Numbered from the stretch's first letter, positions 24,941-37,259 are shown. The stretch: DNA of 64,000 bases from Primula veris (GCA_963682055.1 OY821744.1:8968835-9032834); one strand, 5' to 3'. Program-made: numbers and translations. The notes: generated by a model not told the origin, from the sequence alone.

Positions 24941-25814
24941 TATCTATGGGGCTTTAGGCAGGAGCTTTGACTATACTTGTCAATTTAATATTATTACGTG
25001 TCAATTTAATAAATGACATTTAGTGCTTATAATTAAGGGTGTGTTAATTAATAAAAAAAATTAGTTTTAATTTTGAATTAATTTTAAGATAGTTATTTTT
25101 AGGTTCATTAAATTATAATGCACCGAGTGTACGATAGTGTTACTCAAATTATTTAGTCCTCTCAGATGACTCATCCAGTTACATATTTATTGTTGTTTAT
25201 TTTCTTTTATAGTAAATAATTTATCTTGGTCAGGAGGCTGATTTTTTATTAACAAATTTTTTAAGGTCCGTTTAGCCAGATTTTTTGATCCAAAATTAGA
25301 TTTTTTAAATTCATATTTTTTAAAAAACAACCAATTAAAAATACACTATGCACTCTAAAATCTAAATGTTTTACAGTATTTTCCCTTAGTAAATTAAGAT
25401 TTACAATAAGACCCAAAAGTTGAATAGAAAAAAACGATTAGATTTATCATTATATTGAGTGTGTGCATGTGTGTAAGTATATGTGTGTGTTATATAGAAA
25501 CCAACAGTTAAATTTAAATATATATTGTGTGTGTATATGTCATGTGTCGTTATATATTTAAATTGATGTACCATAGTTATACAATAACGCAATTTTGGGA
25601 TTTTACGGAATAGACGAACCCGCATTGTAACTAGTATAATACGTGTACTCATACTCGTCCAACATCGCTTGTTCGTGAAAAATTCTTTTAAAGGAAAATT
25701 CACTTCATTGTCTGTTTTTTTTAGTGAGTTATTCCCATTTGACTCTTTATCGCTAGGTTTGAGAGGGACAAAACTTCAAATACAGTTTCATACTAATATA
25801 AGTAGATAATTTAA

Positions 25815-25978
25815 TTTTGTCTCAAAATATATTTGGAGACAAAATTAAACTGTCTCTTGGTATATGATTGTTTTTGAAGACAAAAAAAATATTTTTGTCC
25901 TCAAAAATTATCATTTGGAGACAAATTTTGATTGCATCTAAATAAATTGTCTCCAAAGCCTAAGTTTTTTATAGCGTA
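25815..25978. mobile_element. CACTA-like MITE remnant
   Basis: Repeated 'ttggagacaaa', 'gtctccaaa' and 'tttgtcctcaaaaa' in opposite orientations, ending TTTTTTATAGCG, a form of the CACTATAAAAAA end. The sister element at 46608-46742 has the same interior phrases. Left boundary uncertain. Confidence 0.5.
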
Positions 25979-26326
25979 CGTTAAACTCTAATATAAAAAT
26001 AACTAGTACCGTTTTTTTACACTAAAAGAGAGAATATTGAATCAAGTTTAAGACTGATAAACAAGTTCTAATCTGGAAAACGACATTAGAAAACAAAAAG
26101 GCTGCTTTAGTTTAAAAAAAAAAAAGGATGGATGGATAAATCTCACTCGCTAGATATGATATTAAATAATTTAATGAAACCAACAAGAAGAGATCAAAAG
26201 TAAAGGTTATTAATAATCAAAATAGTAAATAAAAACATCTGCTACTTGGGGAAAAAAAACATCAGTCATAGGGCGAGTGCCTTCATGAAATTAAGCAAAA
26301 ATAAGAGCTCTCTAGGTTGCTATATT

Positions 26327-28879
26327 CTATCGAAGCTTCATTATAATCGGTAGGTTTCCCTTGAAAATATCTTCGAGTTTAATCAAACTAGGTATGTAAC
26401 TATATGCCTTCTTTCCGACACCACTGCTACTGGTGCGATGAATCTTAGCATCTCTAGATTTGCCGGCTTTGGGATCATAACACAAAAATAACTCAAAACC
26501 CTTTCCGTATTCAATTCCGAAGAATATATCCCCATTTTTCCAAGAGACAACAGGCTGATGGAAACAACGTTCATACTCTTTCATGATGCGAAGTTGGCTC
26601 CATGAGCTCTCAACTCCATAGTCCTTCATTGACCACATATCGAACCAATCACGATGATCATCAATAATGGAGAGGAAACCTCCAATGACTTGCAATCTCA
26701 TGCATTCGTACATAGAATCATTACTATCAGGCATTGGAATGCACCGCAAACATTCTTGTGCAAGATCAAATGCCTGTATGTAACCATTATCTAACCAATG
26801 AAGAGCGCCATTCAAATTATACACGGAAATAGTTGAGTCATGTCGAAATGGTTTAATTCCTAAAGGTCTCCATGTCTCTTCGCCAAGAGTGAATATCTCA
26901 ACCTCTACTTTATTATTACACCACCACCTATTTCCCGCTATTCTTAGTATTTTATACTTCTTAGTGGTTGTACAAAAACCAAATCCATATACGACAGGAC
27001 AATGTTCGTGATAGTTCCGTTCAGGGAGCATAACATATTCTCTTGTTAATGGATTGCATATGTAAATAGTGTCCTTGGGATGCATACTATCACACAAGCA
27101 CACCCGGTTATTGCACATAGCAGTGGAATCACCATCATGACGACGATCACAGAAGCACAACAAGCCTTCACACGCACCAACAAAATAAAGTTTAACGTTA
27201 GGAAGATTGACACCGAGCTTGAACTTGATTGGCCAACCGATACATTTATCATTTTTAGTTGTCAACTCGTCCAAACAGAAGAATCCGCAAGGTGTATGAA
27301 AAAGAACCGCCGGTGATAGTATGTTGAAAGAACAAGGGTCGGAGATTACAGAAAGAAATGATTTGCAAACACACTTACACATAAAAAGGGACTTCATTGG
27401 TATGCGGGACATAATACTGGCGAGAAGGTGAGAAGGAAGATCTATTAGCAAAGTACCGAAAGAACCATTGCAAGTTGCTTGAACTTCTTGTGCTCCTCTT
27501 CTATTACTGCCAAAAGCAAGTCAATTCATAAAGTAGACTGAATTAAGGGCGCCTAAACCAATATACTGCCATGTATTTTAACCAAAATTTTTTTGCTAGG
27601 CATAAATCATCCTTTCAGCATTCCACATAATAACAAAAAAGAAAGAGTTCATATAAAAAGCGGCCCCTTGCATCCACGTACACAAATACAGATACTGTTA
27701 GTTAATTCCAACATTGCATATAAGGGCGAAGGCAGCGGGGTTTTTAAAAGCAAATTAAAAGGCTCATTGAACCTCCTAAGTTGGTTTTAGAACAGTTTTA
27801 TGATCATTAGGATTTAGGATGCCGTTTTTCCAAAGTAAAAATACTGATTCCAGTGTAAAATCATAGCTCATAGTTACATTTCGGTTTTGACGGTTGACTT
27901 CTTCTACTTTTTATGATTTATTGGGAAAAACAAATTGTATTTGTATAAAATTTGTTTATTCTAGTTAAAAACTGGGTTGAAAATTTCCAAACTTGTGTTT
28001 GTTTTTTTGTTGATTTTTTATTTCTTTTCTAAAAATATTTGAAATTGTTTAAACAAAATAAAAAACATTATGAATGAGCTTTTACAGTCATTTTTTTTAC
28101 TTTATTTTTTAAAAAAGACCGAAAAGATTAAAAAATATAAAAAATGACTTTGTAAATTTTGAAACTTAGTTTATAGCATATTGTTCTAATTTTACAGTTT
28201 TAATGATATTTTTTTTTATTTTCTTTAATAAAGAGCAAAAAAAAAGTCAAAAAATCAATAAAAAAATAAAATAAAATTGACATTGTAAAATTTTAACTCA
28301 GTTTCTAACAATTATAACCAAATTTTATACATTTATGACTTTTTTCTACTTTTTCTTCTAAAAAGTCAATGGTCAAAACAGTAACTCAAAGTTACGGTTT
28401 ACACTGGGATCAGAATTTTGCTTTGGAAAAATATGCTCCCTTATCATTATATGTAATGTCAGCTTAAGATTATTAAAACAAATCTTCAAAGTTCAAATGG
28501 TTAGATTTTTCGTTGTGTTTAATTTGGTTAGCTTAATAAGTGAGTTCAAACTACAGATGATAGGTGATATTTTTAATTCTTTTCGTAAATATGCAATCTT
28601 ATGGTTTGAACTATATCTAGTAATTATATACTAGTAATAATGTAATATTATGGTTTTTAGATTCTTATATTTCTGTTTCAATTAAAACCCTTAAAATATC
28701 AATCAGCTTAATTATGTTGTTGAAATATGTTTTATTCTAATTTTAAAGTTGCTGCCGTGTTCATAGAAACAATAACAACAAAAATTATCATATATATAGG
28801 AGTAGATACTTAGTATATACTAACTCTAAAATCAGAGATACAGCATTCAGTTTTCATTGATGTATTTTTTCCTTTTTAG

Positions 28880-28931
<52 letters not shown>

Positions 28932-29395
28932 ATTTCTTTATATTCTATATACAACAAGCAACGATATCTTATGACTGGAATAACAACATATAATTAACAG
29001 AATTTCCTAAATTTGTCTTCAAAAATCCCCAGTCGACAATAAAAATCCAGTATCGTGCTGAACATAACTAAAATAATGTCTATGTAACTATCCATTTATA
29101 GGATTTCCCTTGATTTCTCCGCGATTTCTCCGCGATTACATGGTGATTGATTTCAAAATTTTATGGCAACTGAATCCTACAAGCGTTATTCGCCAACTTT
29201 TACACCAAAGTTAATTATTACCTAATTATGATATGTACAGATGAAAGATTTGCAAGTGCTGAATTTCATAATCAACCTACTTATAATTGTTTTAATTTAA
29301 ATCTAATTGAACAAAATAAACCATTACCAAAAATAAGATCAAATTACTTACTTGTTAAACAACTTCACTCCATGATCCATCTCCTTCTCCGACAT
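26327..29395 (-). CDS. F-box protein with F-box-associated domain
   Basis: Two coding exons, 29395-29352 and 27506-26327, join in phase 2 to 1224 nt, 407 residues. The short first exon gives MSEKEMDHGVKLFN; the second carries the rest. The F-box lies at about 35-75 (LIDLPSHLLASIMSRIPMKS, then LFMCKCVCKSFLSVISDP), followed by a beta-propeller-like F-box-associated region with typical phrases: YICNPLTREYVMLPE, YGFGFCTTTKKYKILRI, ALHWLDNGYIQAFDL and LQVIGGFLSIIDD. Such proteins are substrate receptors of SCF ubiquitin ligases; the substrate cannot be deduced. A 5' UTR exon is likely at about 29534-29620. The 1.85-kb intron contains a TIR element and a TA microsatellite. If the first exon is wrong, the start could be a downstream Met, but this would cut into the F-box. 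Confidence 0.85.
27824..28431. mobile_element. Non-autonomous TIR element in the F-box intron
   Basis: Left end TTTTTCCAAAGTAAAAATAC and inverted right end TTTTTCCAAAGCAAAATTC; both continue with TGATTCCAGTGTAAA or TGATCCCAGTGTAAA. The interior is T-rich with 'tttgtaaattttgaaac(t)tagttt' repeats and has no coding capacity. Length about 608 bp. Target duplication is unclear, so the superfamily is open (Mutator-like possible). Confidence 0.75.
28881..28928. repeat. TA microsatellite
   Basis: About 24 uninterrupted TA units in the intron of the F-box gene. Likely polymorphic in length. Confidence 0.95.
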
Positions 29396-29533
29396 ACCGA
29401 ATATCTGCAATACCACCATGAACCATTATCAAAAAGTTGCGAAGACAAAAGCAGATCATAATTACATAGATTAAAAGCAATAGGAAAAAATAAAATAGGA
29501 GAGTCAAAAAAGAATAAGAAGAGCTAATTATAC

Positions 29534-29620
29534 TTGCTCTTGATCCGTCTAGGTCGTGACGTTGCGACACCGTATTCCGCAATAATGAAAAAATGGTTCT
29601 CCTGGAGACGAGAAGACTTG
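29534..29620 (-). other. Probable 5' UTR exon of the F-box gene
   Basis: A GT donor follows AAGAGCAA on the minus strand at 29534, and the next exon opens after TATTGCAG at 29404, nine bases before the proposed start codon. The upstream limit (near 29620) is a guess. No in-frame upstream ATG extends the F-box protein convincingly. Confidence 0.45.
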
Positions 29621-29635
29621 CAAGGTCCCTATGTA

Positions 29636-29766
29636 TAGGATGATTACGCCTTGTTTGATGATTTATATATACTAGGTTATGTGAGAAGTAATTTGGTTTA
29701 TAGGATGATTACGCCTTGTTTGATGATATATATATACTAGGTTATATGTGAGAAGTAATTTGGTTC
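29636..29766. repeat. 65-bp tandem duplication upstream of the F-box gene
   Basis: 'ataggatgattacgccttgt' starts at 29636 and again at 29700, each followed by 'ttgatgat', 'atatatactaggttat' and 'gtgagaagtaatttggtt'. It lies just upstream of the proposed 5' UTR exon and may be part of the promoter. Confidence 0.85.
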
Positions 29767-29857
29767 CTAATCCTTATGTATCTTTGTTTACTTTTTTGAA
29801 AAAATTATCCTCACGTATGCAAACATGTTAGATTTTGTATTCCACGAAAAAAAAAAA

Positions 29858-30972
29858 GTATTTAATGTTTGGTCCATAAAACTGAAAGTATTTAATGTTT
29901 GATCCATTTTTCCTAACTAACAAATAAAAATGTAAAAAATCAGAAAAAAATGAAAAAATTCCAGAAAATAAAAATGCAAAAATGAAAAAATAAAAAAAAA
30001 TGAAAAAATGCAAAAATGCAAAAAAAATTTAAAAAGGCAAAACCCCAAAAAAATATGAATTTTTTTTTAAAATCCCATAAAATCTACAAAAATCCAAAAA
30101 CGTAACAAGAAAAAAACAGTCTGAACCATTTTAAGTCATTTTTAAAAACAGTCTGAACTATTTTAAGTCATTTTAAAAACAGTCTGAACCATTTTAAGTC
30201 ATTTTAAAAACAGTCTAAACCAAAAACAGTCTGAACTTTTTTAAGTCATTTTAAAAACAGTCTGAACCATTTTAAGTCATTTTAAAAACAGTCTAAACCA
30301 AAAACAGTCTGAACTTTTTTAAGTCATTTTAAAAACAGTCTGAACTATTTTAAATCATTTTAAAAATAGTCTGAACCAAAAACAGTCTGAACTTTTTTAA
30401 GTCATTTTAAAAACAGTCTGAACCATTTTAAATCATTTTAAAAACAGTCTGAACCAGAAATAGTCTGAACTTTTTTAAGTCATTTTAAAAACAGTCTGAA
30501 CTATTTTAAGTCATTTTAAAAACAGTCTGAACTATTTTTAAGTCATTTTAAAAACAGTCTAAACTATTTTAAATCATTTTAAAAACAGTCTGAACCATTT
30601 TAAGTCATTTATAAAACAGTGTAAACCAAAACAATCTGAACCAAAATGACTTAAAATGGTTCAGACTGGGGTTTTTTTTTTTTTGCGTTTTTGGATTTTT
30701 GTTGAGTTTAGATTTTTTTATTTTTTTTTTTGGGATTTTTTTTTGATTTTTTGGGATTTTTTTTTATTTTTTGGGATTTTTAGAAAAAAAAAAGTCATGT
30801 TTTTTTGGGGTTTTGCCTCTTTTATTTATTTTTTGATTTTTTCATATTTTTTTGATTTTTTGATTTTTGTATTTTTATTTTCTGGAATTTTTTCATTTTT
30901 TCTGATTTTTTACATTTTATAGACGGGCCAATCCTTAAATACTATTGTTTTCATGATCCAATCCTTAATTTT
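29858..30972. mobile_element. Foldback element with central tandem array
   Basis: Two inverted arms, about 29858-30110 (A-rich) and 30655-30972 (T-rich), share 'ctggaattttttcatttttt', 'ggggttttgcc' and an outer 'agtatttaa...ggtcca' block in mirrored order; translations of the opposite strands are alike (FLFSGIFSFF on both). They enclose a tandem array. No transposase and no clear target duplication seen. Confidence 0.65.
30113..30660. repeat. Tandem array of about 30-bp units
   Basis: Some 17 units built from 'aaaacagtctgaaccatttt' plus 'aagtcatttt' fill this stretch. Units vary: C/T change (gaacc or gaact), occasional short units ending 'ccaaaaacagtctgaa', forming a higher-order pattern of about 50-80 bp in the middle. 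The last unit is inverted ('aaaatggttcagactg' at 30651), merging into the right arm of the foldback. Confidence 0.9.
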
Positions 30973-32094
30973 CTCTTATGGGAATTGTCACATCTAAAGA
31001 CTTAATGAGATTGGTATGGGAATGTATCCTTAAGACTTCAAATACTTGGTCCAACAAAATTAATATATGGATTATGGAATCATCACACCTTATTTACCTA
31101 AAAAGTAGTCTTTAATGCCGGATTCAAATTCTATAAATTATATAATGCACACATAGTCTAACGGAGAAAATAATAACAATCCAACCGTTTAGATCTAGAC
31201 GTATGTTTTGTAAAAAAAAAAATATATAATTTTAATATATAAAATACAAATTATGATTTTGTAAATTAAAACTAATTTTACAATACAATAAAAACTCAAA
31301 TAAAATTATAGAAGCATAGTTAAGACCATAATAAACTTAAGTATTAATAAAAAATAATAAAAAAGGTCAATGATTTTATATCTTATTTTATATATTAAAA
31401 TTATATATAAAAAATTTACAAACTAATGTCTAAATCTGAACCATTGGATTGTGTTTATTTCGTGTGTTCAATTAGACTCCAAAGTATATGAATATATTAG
31501 ATCATCCACAATAGTTGTGTTAATTTTAACAATATTAATTTTGACACATCATCATTTAATTGCATGTTAATGTAACTTAAATTTAACATTCACATCAGTG
31601 CATTAACTTAACAAAATTATCTAATTTTAATTAAAATTAATTATTAAGTGAAATCTCATTAATTAGTCATTTTGTAAGCCCCATTAATATAGTAACTAAA
31701 CTAGAAGTATTTGAAACATAGTTCATGTTTTAATTAATCGTATTTTGCCACATAATTCATTAACAACATTAAAAATATTGTTATATTTAACAACTTTTTT
31801 AACATCTATAAAGATAACACATGATTTAACATAATTAATGGAGACAAAAAAATGTATTGTTAGGTAAGTATTTTAGTTAATAATAAAGATAACAACGATA
31901 TTGCAGATGTTTTTATAAACTCTAACAAAATAAAATTGAATGCAGCCAAATGAAACGATGGAATGGAACAAGCATGAAACCATGGTATCAATACCACATT
32001 AATTACACGTTCAAAAAATGTGGGCCTCTAATTTCCATCATCTATCCGATTTTCCTCTGCATTGACAATAATATATCCATCATCTCCTCGATTT
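30973..32094. other. Intergenic, AT-rich, with one MITE
   Basis: No gene seen. Besides the inverted-repeat element at 31501-31911 it contains low-complexity A/T-rich DNA. Confidence 0.5.
31501..31911. mobile_element. Tourist-like MITE
   Basis: Left end ATCATCCACAATAGTTGTGT and inverted right end AACATCTGCAATATCGTTGT. Both arms continue with 'taa...taac' blocks. Such CATCCACAAT ends are common on PIF/Harbinger-derived MITEs in plants. About 410 bp, no coding capacity. Confidence 0.55.
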
Positions 32095-34503
32095 TCTTCT
32101 TACGAGTTCTAAACTATACATTAAGGTTTGTCCTCAAGACGAAAAACCAAATATTAGTGGATGAACCGTATCCCACCAAAAGCTCATTGAACATATAAAT
32201 GGATAAGATAATCATTGATTCCACTATAAGAGGGCCATTCTTGACCAGATTTTGTGACTTGGAGATCAACAGAAACAACGACAATGTTTGAAACTGATTG
32301 CATCAATTTTGCTTTTGTCAAATTGGCATTTAATTAACATCTCTACCAGTATTAGGATAATCCAATTCTCTTTGAACCTCACCAAGACTTGAGTGCATAT
32401 GTACTCGAAACCGTTGTTTATCAGCCCACCATTGCATCCTGAATCACATGAATCTCTTTCTTATACGGGTCGCACTCATTCACACAATCGACAAGGTGTT
32501 GCTCGCAGAGGCTCAGGAGCTCTCTGCAGACTACAGGAACACAATAAAATGAACTACTTCCAAAGTTTAGGGCCTCCGGTGGTGCATTCACAAGGCCTGA
32601 TTGGTGGGAGCTCACATTTTAATAATATTTTTGTTCATAGGTCACTACTCTCATAAATTTTTTAAGTGTAGGCGACCTTAACTTACAAGTGATAAAAAAT
32701 AAATTATTTTCATAACTTTTTAATATCTTTTTTTTCATTAATAATTCAAATAAACACTAAAAAAACTAAGAAAGCTAAAATAAATAGCTTTTAAGTTATT
32801 TTTTAAAAAATTTGATATTTTTCTCGTGTACATTATAAATTTTTTTTAAACTTAAAAATAACTTTTAAGCTCTTTTCACATATTTATATCTGATTAGTAT
32901 AGATTATAAGTTATTTTTTAAGCTTAAAAACAGATTTTAAGCACTTTTTTATTGAGTCGGGTGACTGGAATTTAAAAAAAATTCGGCCGAGAACCTCAAT
33001 TTAAAAAATATTGTAAACGGTGACATATGACTAATATTCTCCATTCACAATATGTTGGGAGATTATCATGTTAGGGGCGATCCACACACACTGTTTCAGA
33101 CGACCCAATATACAATTTGAACCCATATTTTTACTAAAAGGTCAAACTCAGGGGCGAAACCATAACCAAATGCATGGGGTTGCCAAAATAATTAATAAAA
33201 ACACATAATATTTTTCAAAATATAAACACGGAGAAACCAGAATTTTTAAACATTTTTTTACCATTTTTTCTTCATTTTTAAGCCTTAGTTTCTTAATTAA
33301 AATGTATTTGGTTTCTAATTTTTTTTCCTTTTCGCTCAATTTTGACAATTACGACTTTTTTTTCAAACTTCTAAAAAAATCCACAATAGTAACATCACGT
33401 GCAGTCACGTCTCGAAAGTTTCAGGTTTTCAAAATTAACTAAAAAATAAATAAAATAGAAAACTAAACGATACAAAAAGGTAAAGTTAAGAATCAAGAGT
33501 AAGAAGATTAAGATACGAATGTAAAAAAATATAAAACCTGAAAAAACCAAACATATATTTAATAATAGATATATACAAACAATCAAATATGTAATACACA
33601 ATTTCATTGTACTCAATTCACTTAATTAAAATAAAAACCACAAAAAGTTTTTTTATAAATTTTATTTGTACTCACCACTATCTGTTGTTCTAATTATTAT
33701 TATTTTTTACAAATTTTTCAAGATGTGTGTTACGTGTCAACATGGTACGTTGGTGTAAAATGTCTTTTATTATCATTTGCCTACGTGTTAGTTTTTAAGT
33801 AGTATTTATATATTATCATCACATACAAAATCACATTATGTTATTGCACTAACAATATATATTTTTGAAAGAATTTGCCAAAAAAATATTTAAACGGTTG
33901 ACAGAATAACTTATATATAAATTATTTTTAAAAACACTAATAAAAAAAATATTGTTTAAAATTGTGAGGTTACCGTTTCAACCACTAGTCATATGATAGT
34001 TCCACCCATTGTCAAACTAATAGTATGATGTTTTATTAGTGTATATTGATGAACATAATTTATTGTGTCACTTTGATGTGAAATTATGTATACGCAACAC
34101 CCTTGATATGATTAATGAGCTTTCTGAGCATCCTCTTGAAACCTGACACCTTTCTTCTTAAGGCCTAGAAAGTTTTCACTGACTCAGACGAAGATAAGAT
34201 TTGAGAACTTGCCAACTCCATGGACGGCAGAAGGGTCTCCTGTGCTTGTTACGACAGCCCGACGCATGTTAGTATTGGAAACTGATAGCATATAGTCGTT
34301 TTCTTCTTGGGTACAATACGCCTTATCAAACTTGGCCTTGAATACAGTCCTACAGAGAAGTGGTGTTCAGTGTTGAGAATGTCAATGTCAACATGGTGTT
34401 GGGAACCCTGGGATACCACTTGCTGGATCAGGTTGTCATCGTGAGCAACAACAGAGATGAGGAGAATGATAAGGGTCAGGATCAAGCGAATATCCAATTT
34501 CAA
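32095..34503 (-). pseudogene. RD19-type papain-like cysteine protease pseudogene
   Basis: The first segment (34503 to about 34115) encodes a signal peptide (MKLDIRLILTLIILLISVVA) and parts of the inhibitor I29 prodomain in shifting frames: LNTEHHFSV, then FKAKFDKAYCTQEENDY, RRAVV, GDPSAVHGVGKFSNL, with an internal stop. The second (about 32625-32095) resumes in the mature domain with RELLSLCEQHLVDCVNECDP, CNGGLINNGFEY and LDYPNTGRD, then decayed VSVDLQ and LLVGYGS. This order matches RD19-like vacuolar/lytic cysteine proteases. The QGSCGSCW region with the catalytic Cys is missing, and stops and frameshifts abound, so the gene is dead. A hAT element (33149-34010) sits between the two segments. 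Confidence 0.8.
33149..34010. mobile_element. hAT-type element inside the protease pseudogene
   Basis: An 862-bp insertion begins CAGGGGCGAAACC; the inverted right end reads AATGGGTGGAACT, an imperfect match. A perfect 8-bp duplication GTCAAACT flanks it (33141-33148 and 34011-34018). No transposase frame is visible. Confidence 0.75.
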
Positions 34504-34905
34504 GGGAGAGAGACAAACATTTGTGAAGCTGCAGCTTGCTTGTGATTACAATTTTTAAGTCGTTGCACAAATGAATGTTTTAGCTTAAACTTTTGTTATG
34601 TTATCATTAGGTTTCAAGGCTAAGAATGAGATCGATACAAATGGCTCAATATAAAACAAATAAGTTATACTTGGATTACTTTCAATCTAGTCACTTTATT
34701 ATTTTCTTATATGGGTTATTTTCTTGTTATTGTATTTATTATTCATAAATAAGTTAAATTATTATGGTATGTTTTTGTTAATATAATAGGGATAGGCTAT
34801 GTTTTTGTTAATTGCCCCTTATTTTAATAGTATATTTGATATTTGATATTCTTTATATCATTTTTTATACATTTCAAATCTTATCCATAGTATGTTCTCA
34901 CTAAG

Positions 34906-36717
34906 TTTAACATCTCGTATTTTTATAAGTGATTTTTAATTAGTAATTAATTTATCCAAAAACGTTTTATGCAAATTTTATCAAAAATCGGTCACTCGAC
35001 TAATTTTTAGCCAAAAACCGAAACTCTTCCGAAAAACTTTATTTTTAAAACATGTTACTAATTTTATAAATAAAAAGGACCCAATAGTTTTGTTTCTAAA
35101 TATTGGTTATTTTTTAGCAGTAAATTAATATTCTTGATTAAGAGTTAACTTTTAGAACTTTGGGGACCAAATAGTTCGTTACCACAAACTTTCTCAAAAC
35201 AGTTTTTACATTTTCAAATCAACCCACTTCTTTCAAAACAGTAATCTAAAACAAGAGAAAAAAAGAGAGAAAAGAGAGAAGAAGAAGAAGAAGAAGAGGA
35301 AACCACCATTAGCGGGTTCTTACCGGAAGCATCTCCTCTACGCACTAAGGTAACGGGAGTTATCCATTGCGACTAGACGATGGTGTATGTTAGGATTAGG
35401 TCTTGCGTTCATTTTAAATTGGGGGTTTTTGCCTTTCATCTTAATTATGTTCTTAAATTGTTAATTGAGTTTTATTGGTTGCACTTTTAATTCCATTTTT
35501 TGAATTGTAGAGGTTGAGACCTTAGACATATTAATTTTGAATTAATGAGACTATGGATGGGTTTGCATGTTTTATGAGTTGATTATGTGATTATATAGTT
35601 GTTGATGAAATTGGGTAAAATTATGTTGAATAAAGATGAATTGTAGTTTATCCATACAGGTTGTTTGTTAAAATGCCTGAATGAGATTTATGTTGTTAGA
35701 CTCGTGTGGCTAGTTGTGAATCTACCATCTATGCTTATAGGTTATGTTGAATTACGTTAGAGTGACGTATGAGAATGTGATAATTGAATGGTTTATTATT
35801 ATTGGCCGAGGCCTTGTGATTTAGAATAGTGGCAATGGTCTATGTCTCTTCCTAATTCCGGGGACATAAGACGGCCGAGGGGATAGGGAATGACTCGTCT
35901 TACGGACTGGGACGAGTGGCGTGAGAGGTCCCAGTGTGCACTATATTTATTTTATTGTTAGCAATGGTCTATGTCTCTCCCTAATTCCGGGGACATAAGA
36001 TGGCCGAAGGGATAAGGAATGACTCGTCTTCAGACTGGGACGAGTGGCGTGAGAGGTCCAAGTGCGCACTATAAATCTATTTTTATGTTAGCAATGGTGT
36101 ATGTCTCTCCCTGATTCCGGGGACATAAGACGGCCGAAGAGATAGAGAATGATCTACCTTACGGACTGGGGTAGGTGGCGTGAGAGGTCCATGTATGCTA
36201 TAAATGTGTGTTGAACTTATTTAATTTATCCCGTTGTAGCATGTTATTATATTTCTTTTTATATGTTGATTATCGTAGTTGTCGTTTGTGAGTTTTTGCA
36301 TTTATGGGATGGAGTGACGGTATATGGTGTCGTCCTGTCTATGCATGTGCGTGGGACTCACCGTTACAGTTTTGTCTTACAGGTACAACTTAGGTTGGCA
36401 CGTTCGGTTAAAAGCATTAGCGAAGTATCGCATGGGCTCGGGCATCTTTCAGTTGCTTTATTTTCGATTAGACTAGTTTTCATTTGAGGTTGTAGCCTAC
36501 GGGCGAATTACATTTGCTCATTTCTTTTTATATAATTTTGTTAAAACCATTTGTCTTGTAGCCGCGTTTGACAAACTTTATATTTATTCATTTGATTGTT
36601 CCTTTAGCTCACAAGTGTTTTCTTTTAAAATTTTAATTTTGTACTAACAGGTTTCTTTTCCTTTTGTTTAAAAAGGTCACGCCTTGATGTCCGTTTTTAG
36701 GATTTTGGGGCGTGACA
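34906..36717 (+). mobile_element. Solo LTR, probably Gypsy type
   Basis: The 1.81-kb segment starts TTTAACATCTCGTA (an eroded TGTAACATC start) and ends GGGGCGTGACA, forms typical of plant Gypsy LTRs, and is flanked by a perfect 5-bp duplication CTAAG (34901-34905, 36718-36722). No internal region or second LTR adjoins, so it is most likely the product of LTR-LTR recombination. A purine-rich GAA stretch near 35265-35300 and the 130-bp repeats inside may belong to its transcribed leader. Confidence 0.7.
35832..36210. repeat. Three 130-bp tandem repeats inside the solo LTR
   Basis: Copies start with GCAATGGT at 35832, 35961 and 36091 (periods 129 and 130). Each holds 'attccggggacataaga', 'ggccga(a/g)', 'aatga...' and 'ggcgtgagaggtcc'. 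The third is most diverged (clusters such as GACTCGTC changed to GATCTACC). Tandem repeats in LTRs often act as enhancer-like units; that is inference. Confidence 0.9.
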
Positions 36718-36722
36718 CTAAG

Positions 36723-37254
36723 TTTGACATGTATACACTATATAACTTTCACTTTAATATGTAGTTACGTTTCATAATATATATTTGAATCTCCATAAAT
36801 TTGTTACGGTATTGCTAACATGTGACTCCGGACATATTTTAAAATCCATTTTATTTTCTAATATAATGTTAAATAAGCATTTATGATGTTAATATGATAT
36901 GTGTTTATTTAATGTCACACCTTATTTACTTACCATATTTTAATATCATTTGATATTTAAAAATATATTTATCACATTTTTGGTAATTCATTTACAGCTT
37001 AACATGTGTTTTTCAATATAACTGATACGCAACAACATTTCTAAAATCTGTATACGTGAATAGATATAAGAAAAATGATTAATGCAGTGGAAATATGCAC
37101 ACAATTCTTATCCTGAGTGATGTGCCTGTTCACTACTTCATTTGTGGGCTAAGAGATTTTGACTAATTTAATGAAACTTATGGATCTTTATTAGAAAATT
37201 GCAAAATCATTTAACTCTAATCGGTGTAATTCCCGGTGCAAATACCCGTCTGAA
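36723..37254. other. Spacer between two LTR elements
   Basis: AT-rich DNA separating the solo LTR from the next retroelement. I see no gene or structured element. Confidence 0.5.
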
Positions 37255-37259
37255 TATTA

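Larger units (their letters stand above)
24810..26326. other. Region between PTC52 copy B and the F-box gene
   Basis: No gene found. It holds the promoter of copy B, a GT-rich microsatellite stretch at about 25455-25545 and a CACTA-like remnant at about 25815-25978. The end near 26326 is the 3' flank of the F-box gene. Confidence 0.5.

Noticed and set aside
30656..30922. Phe-rich 88-codon frame
   Set aside because: Low-complexity T-rich arm of the foldback element, not a protein.
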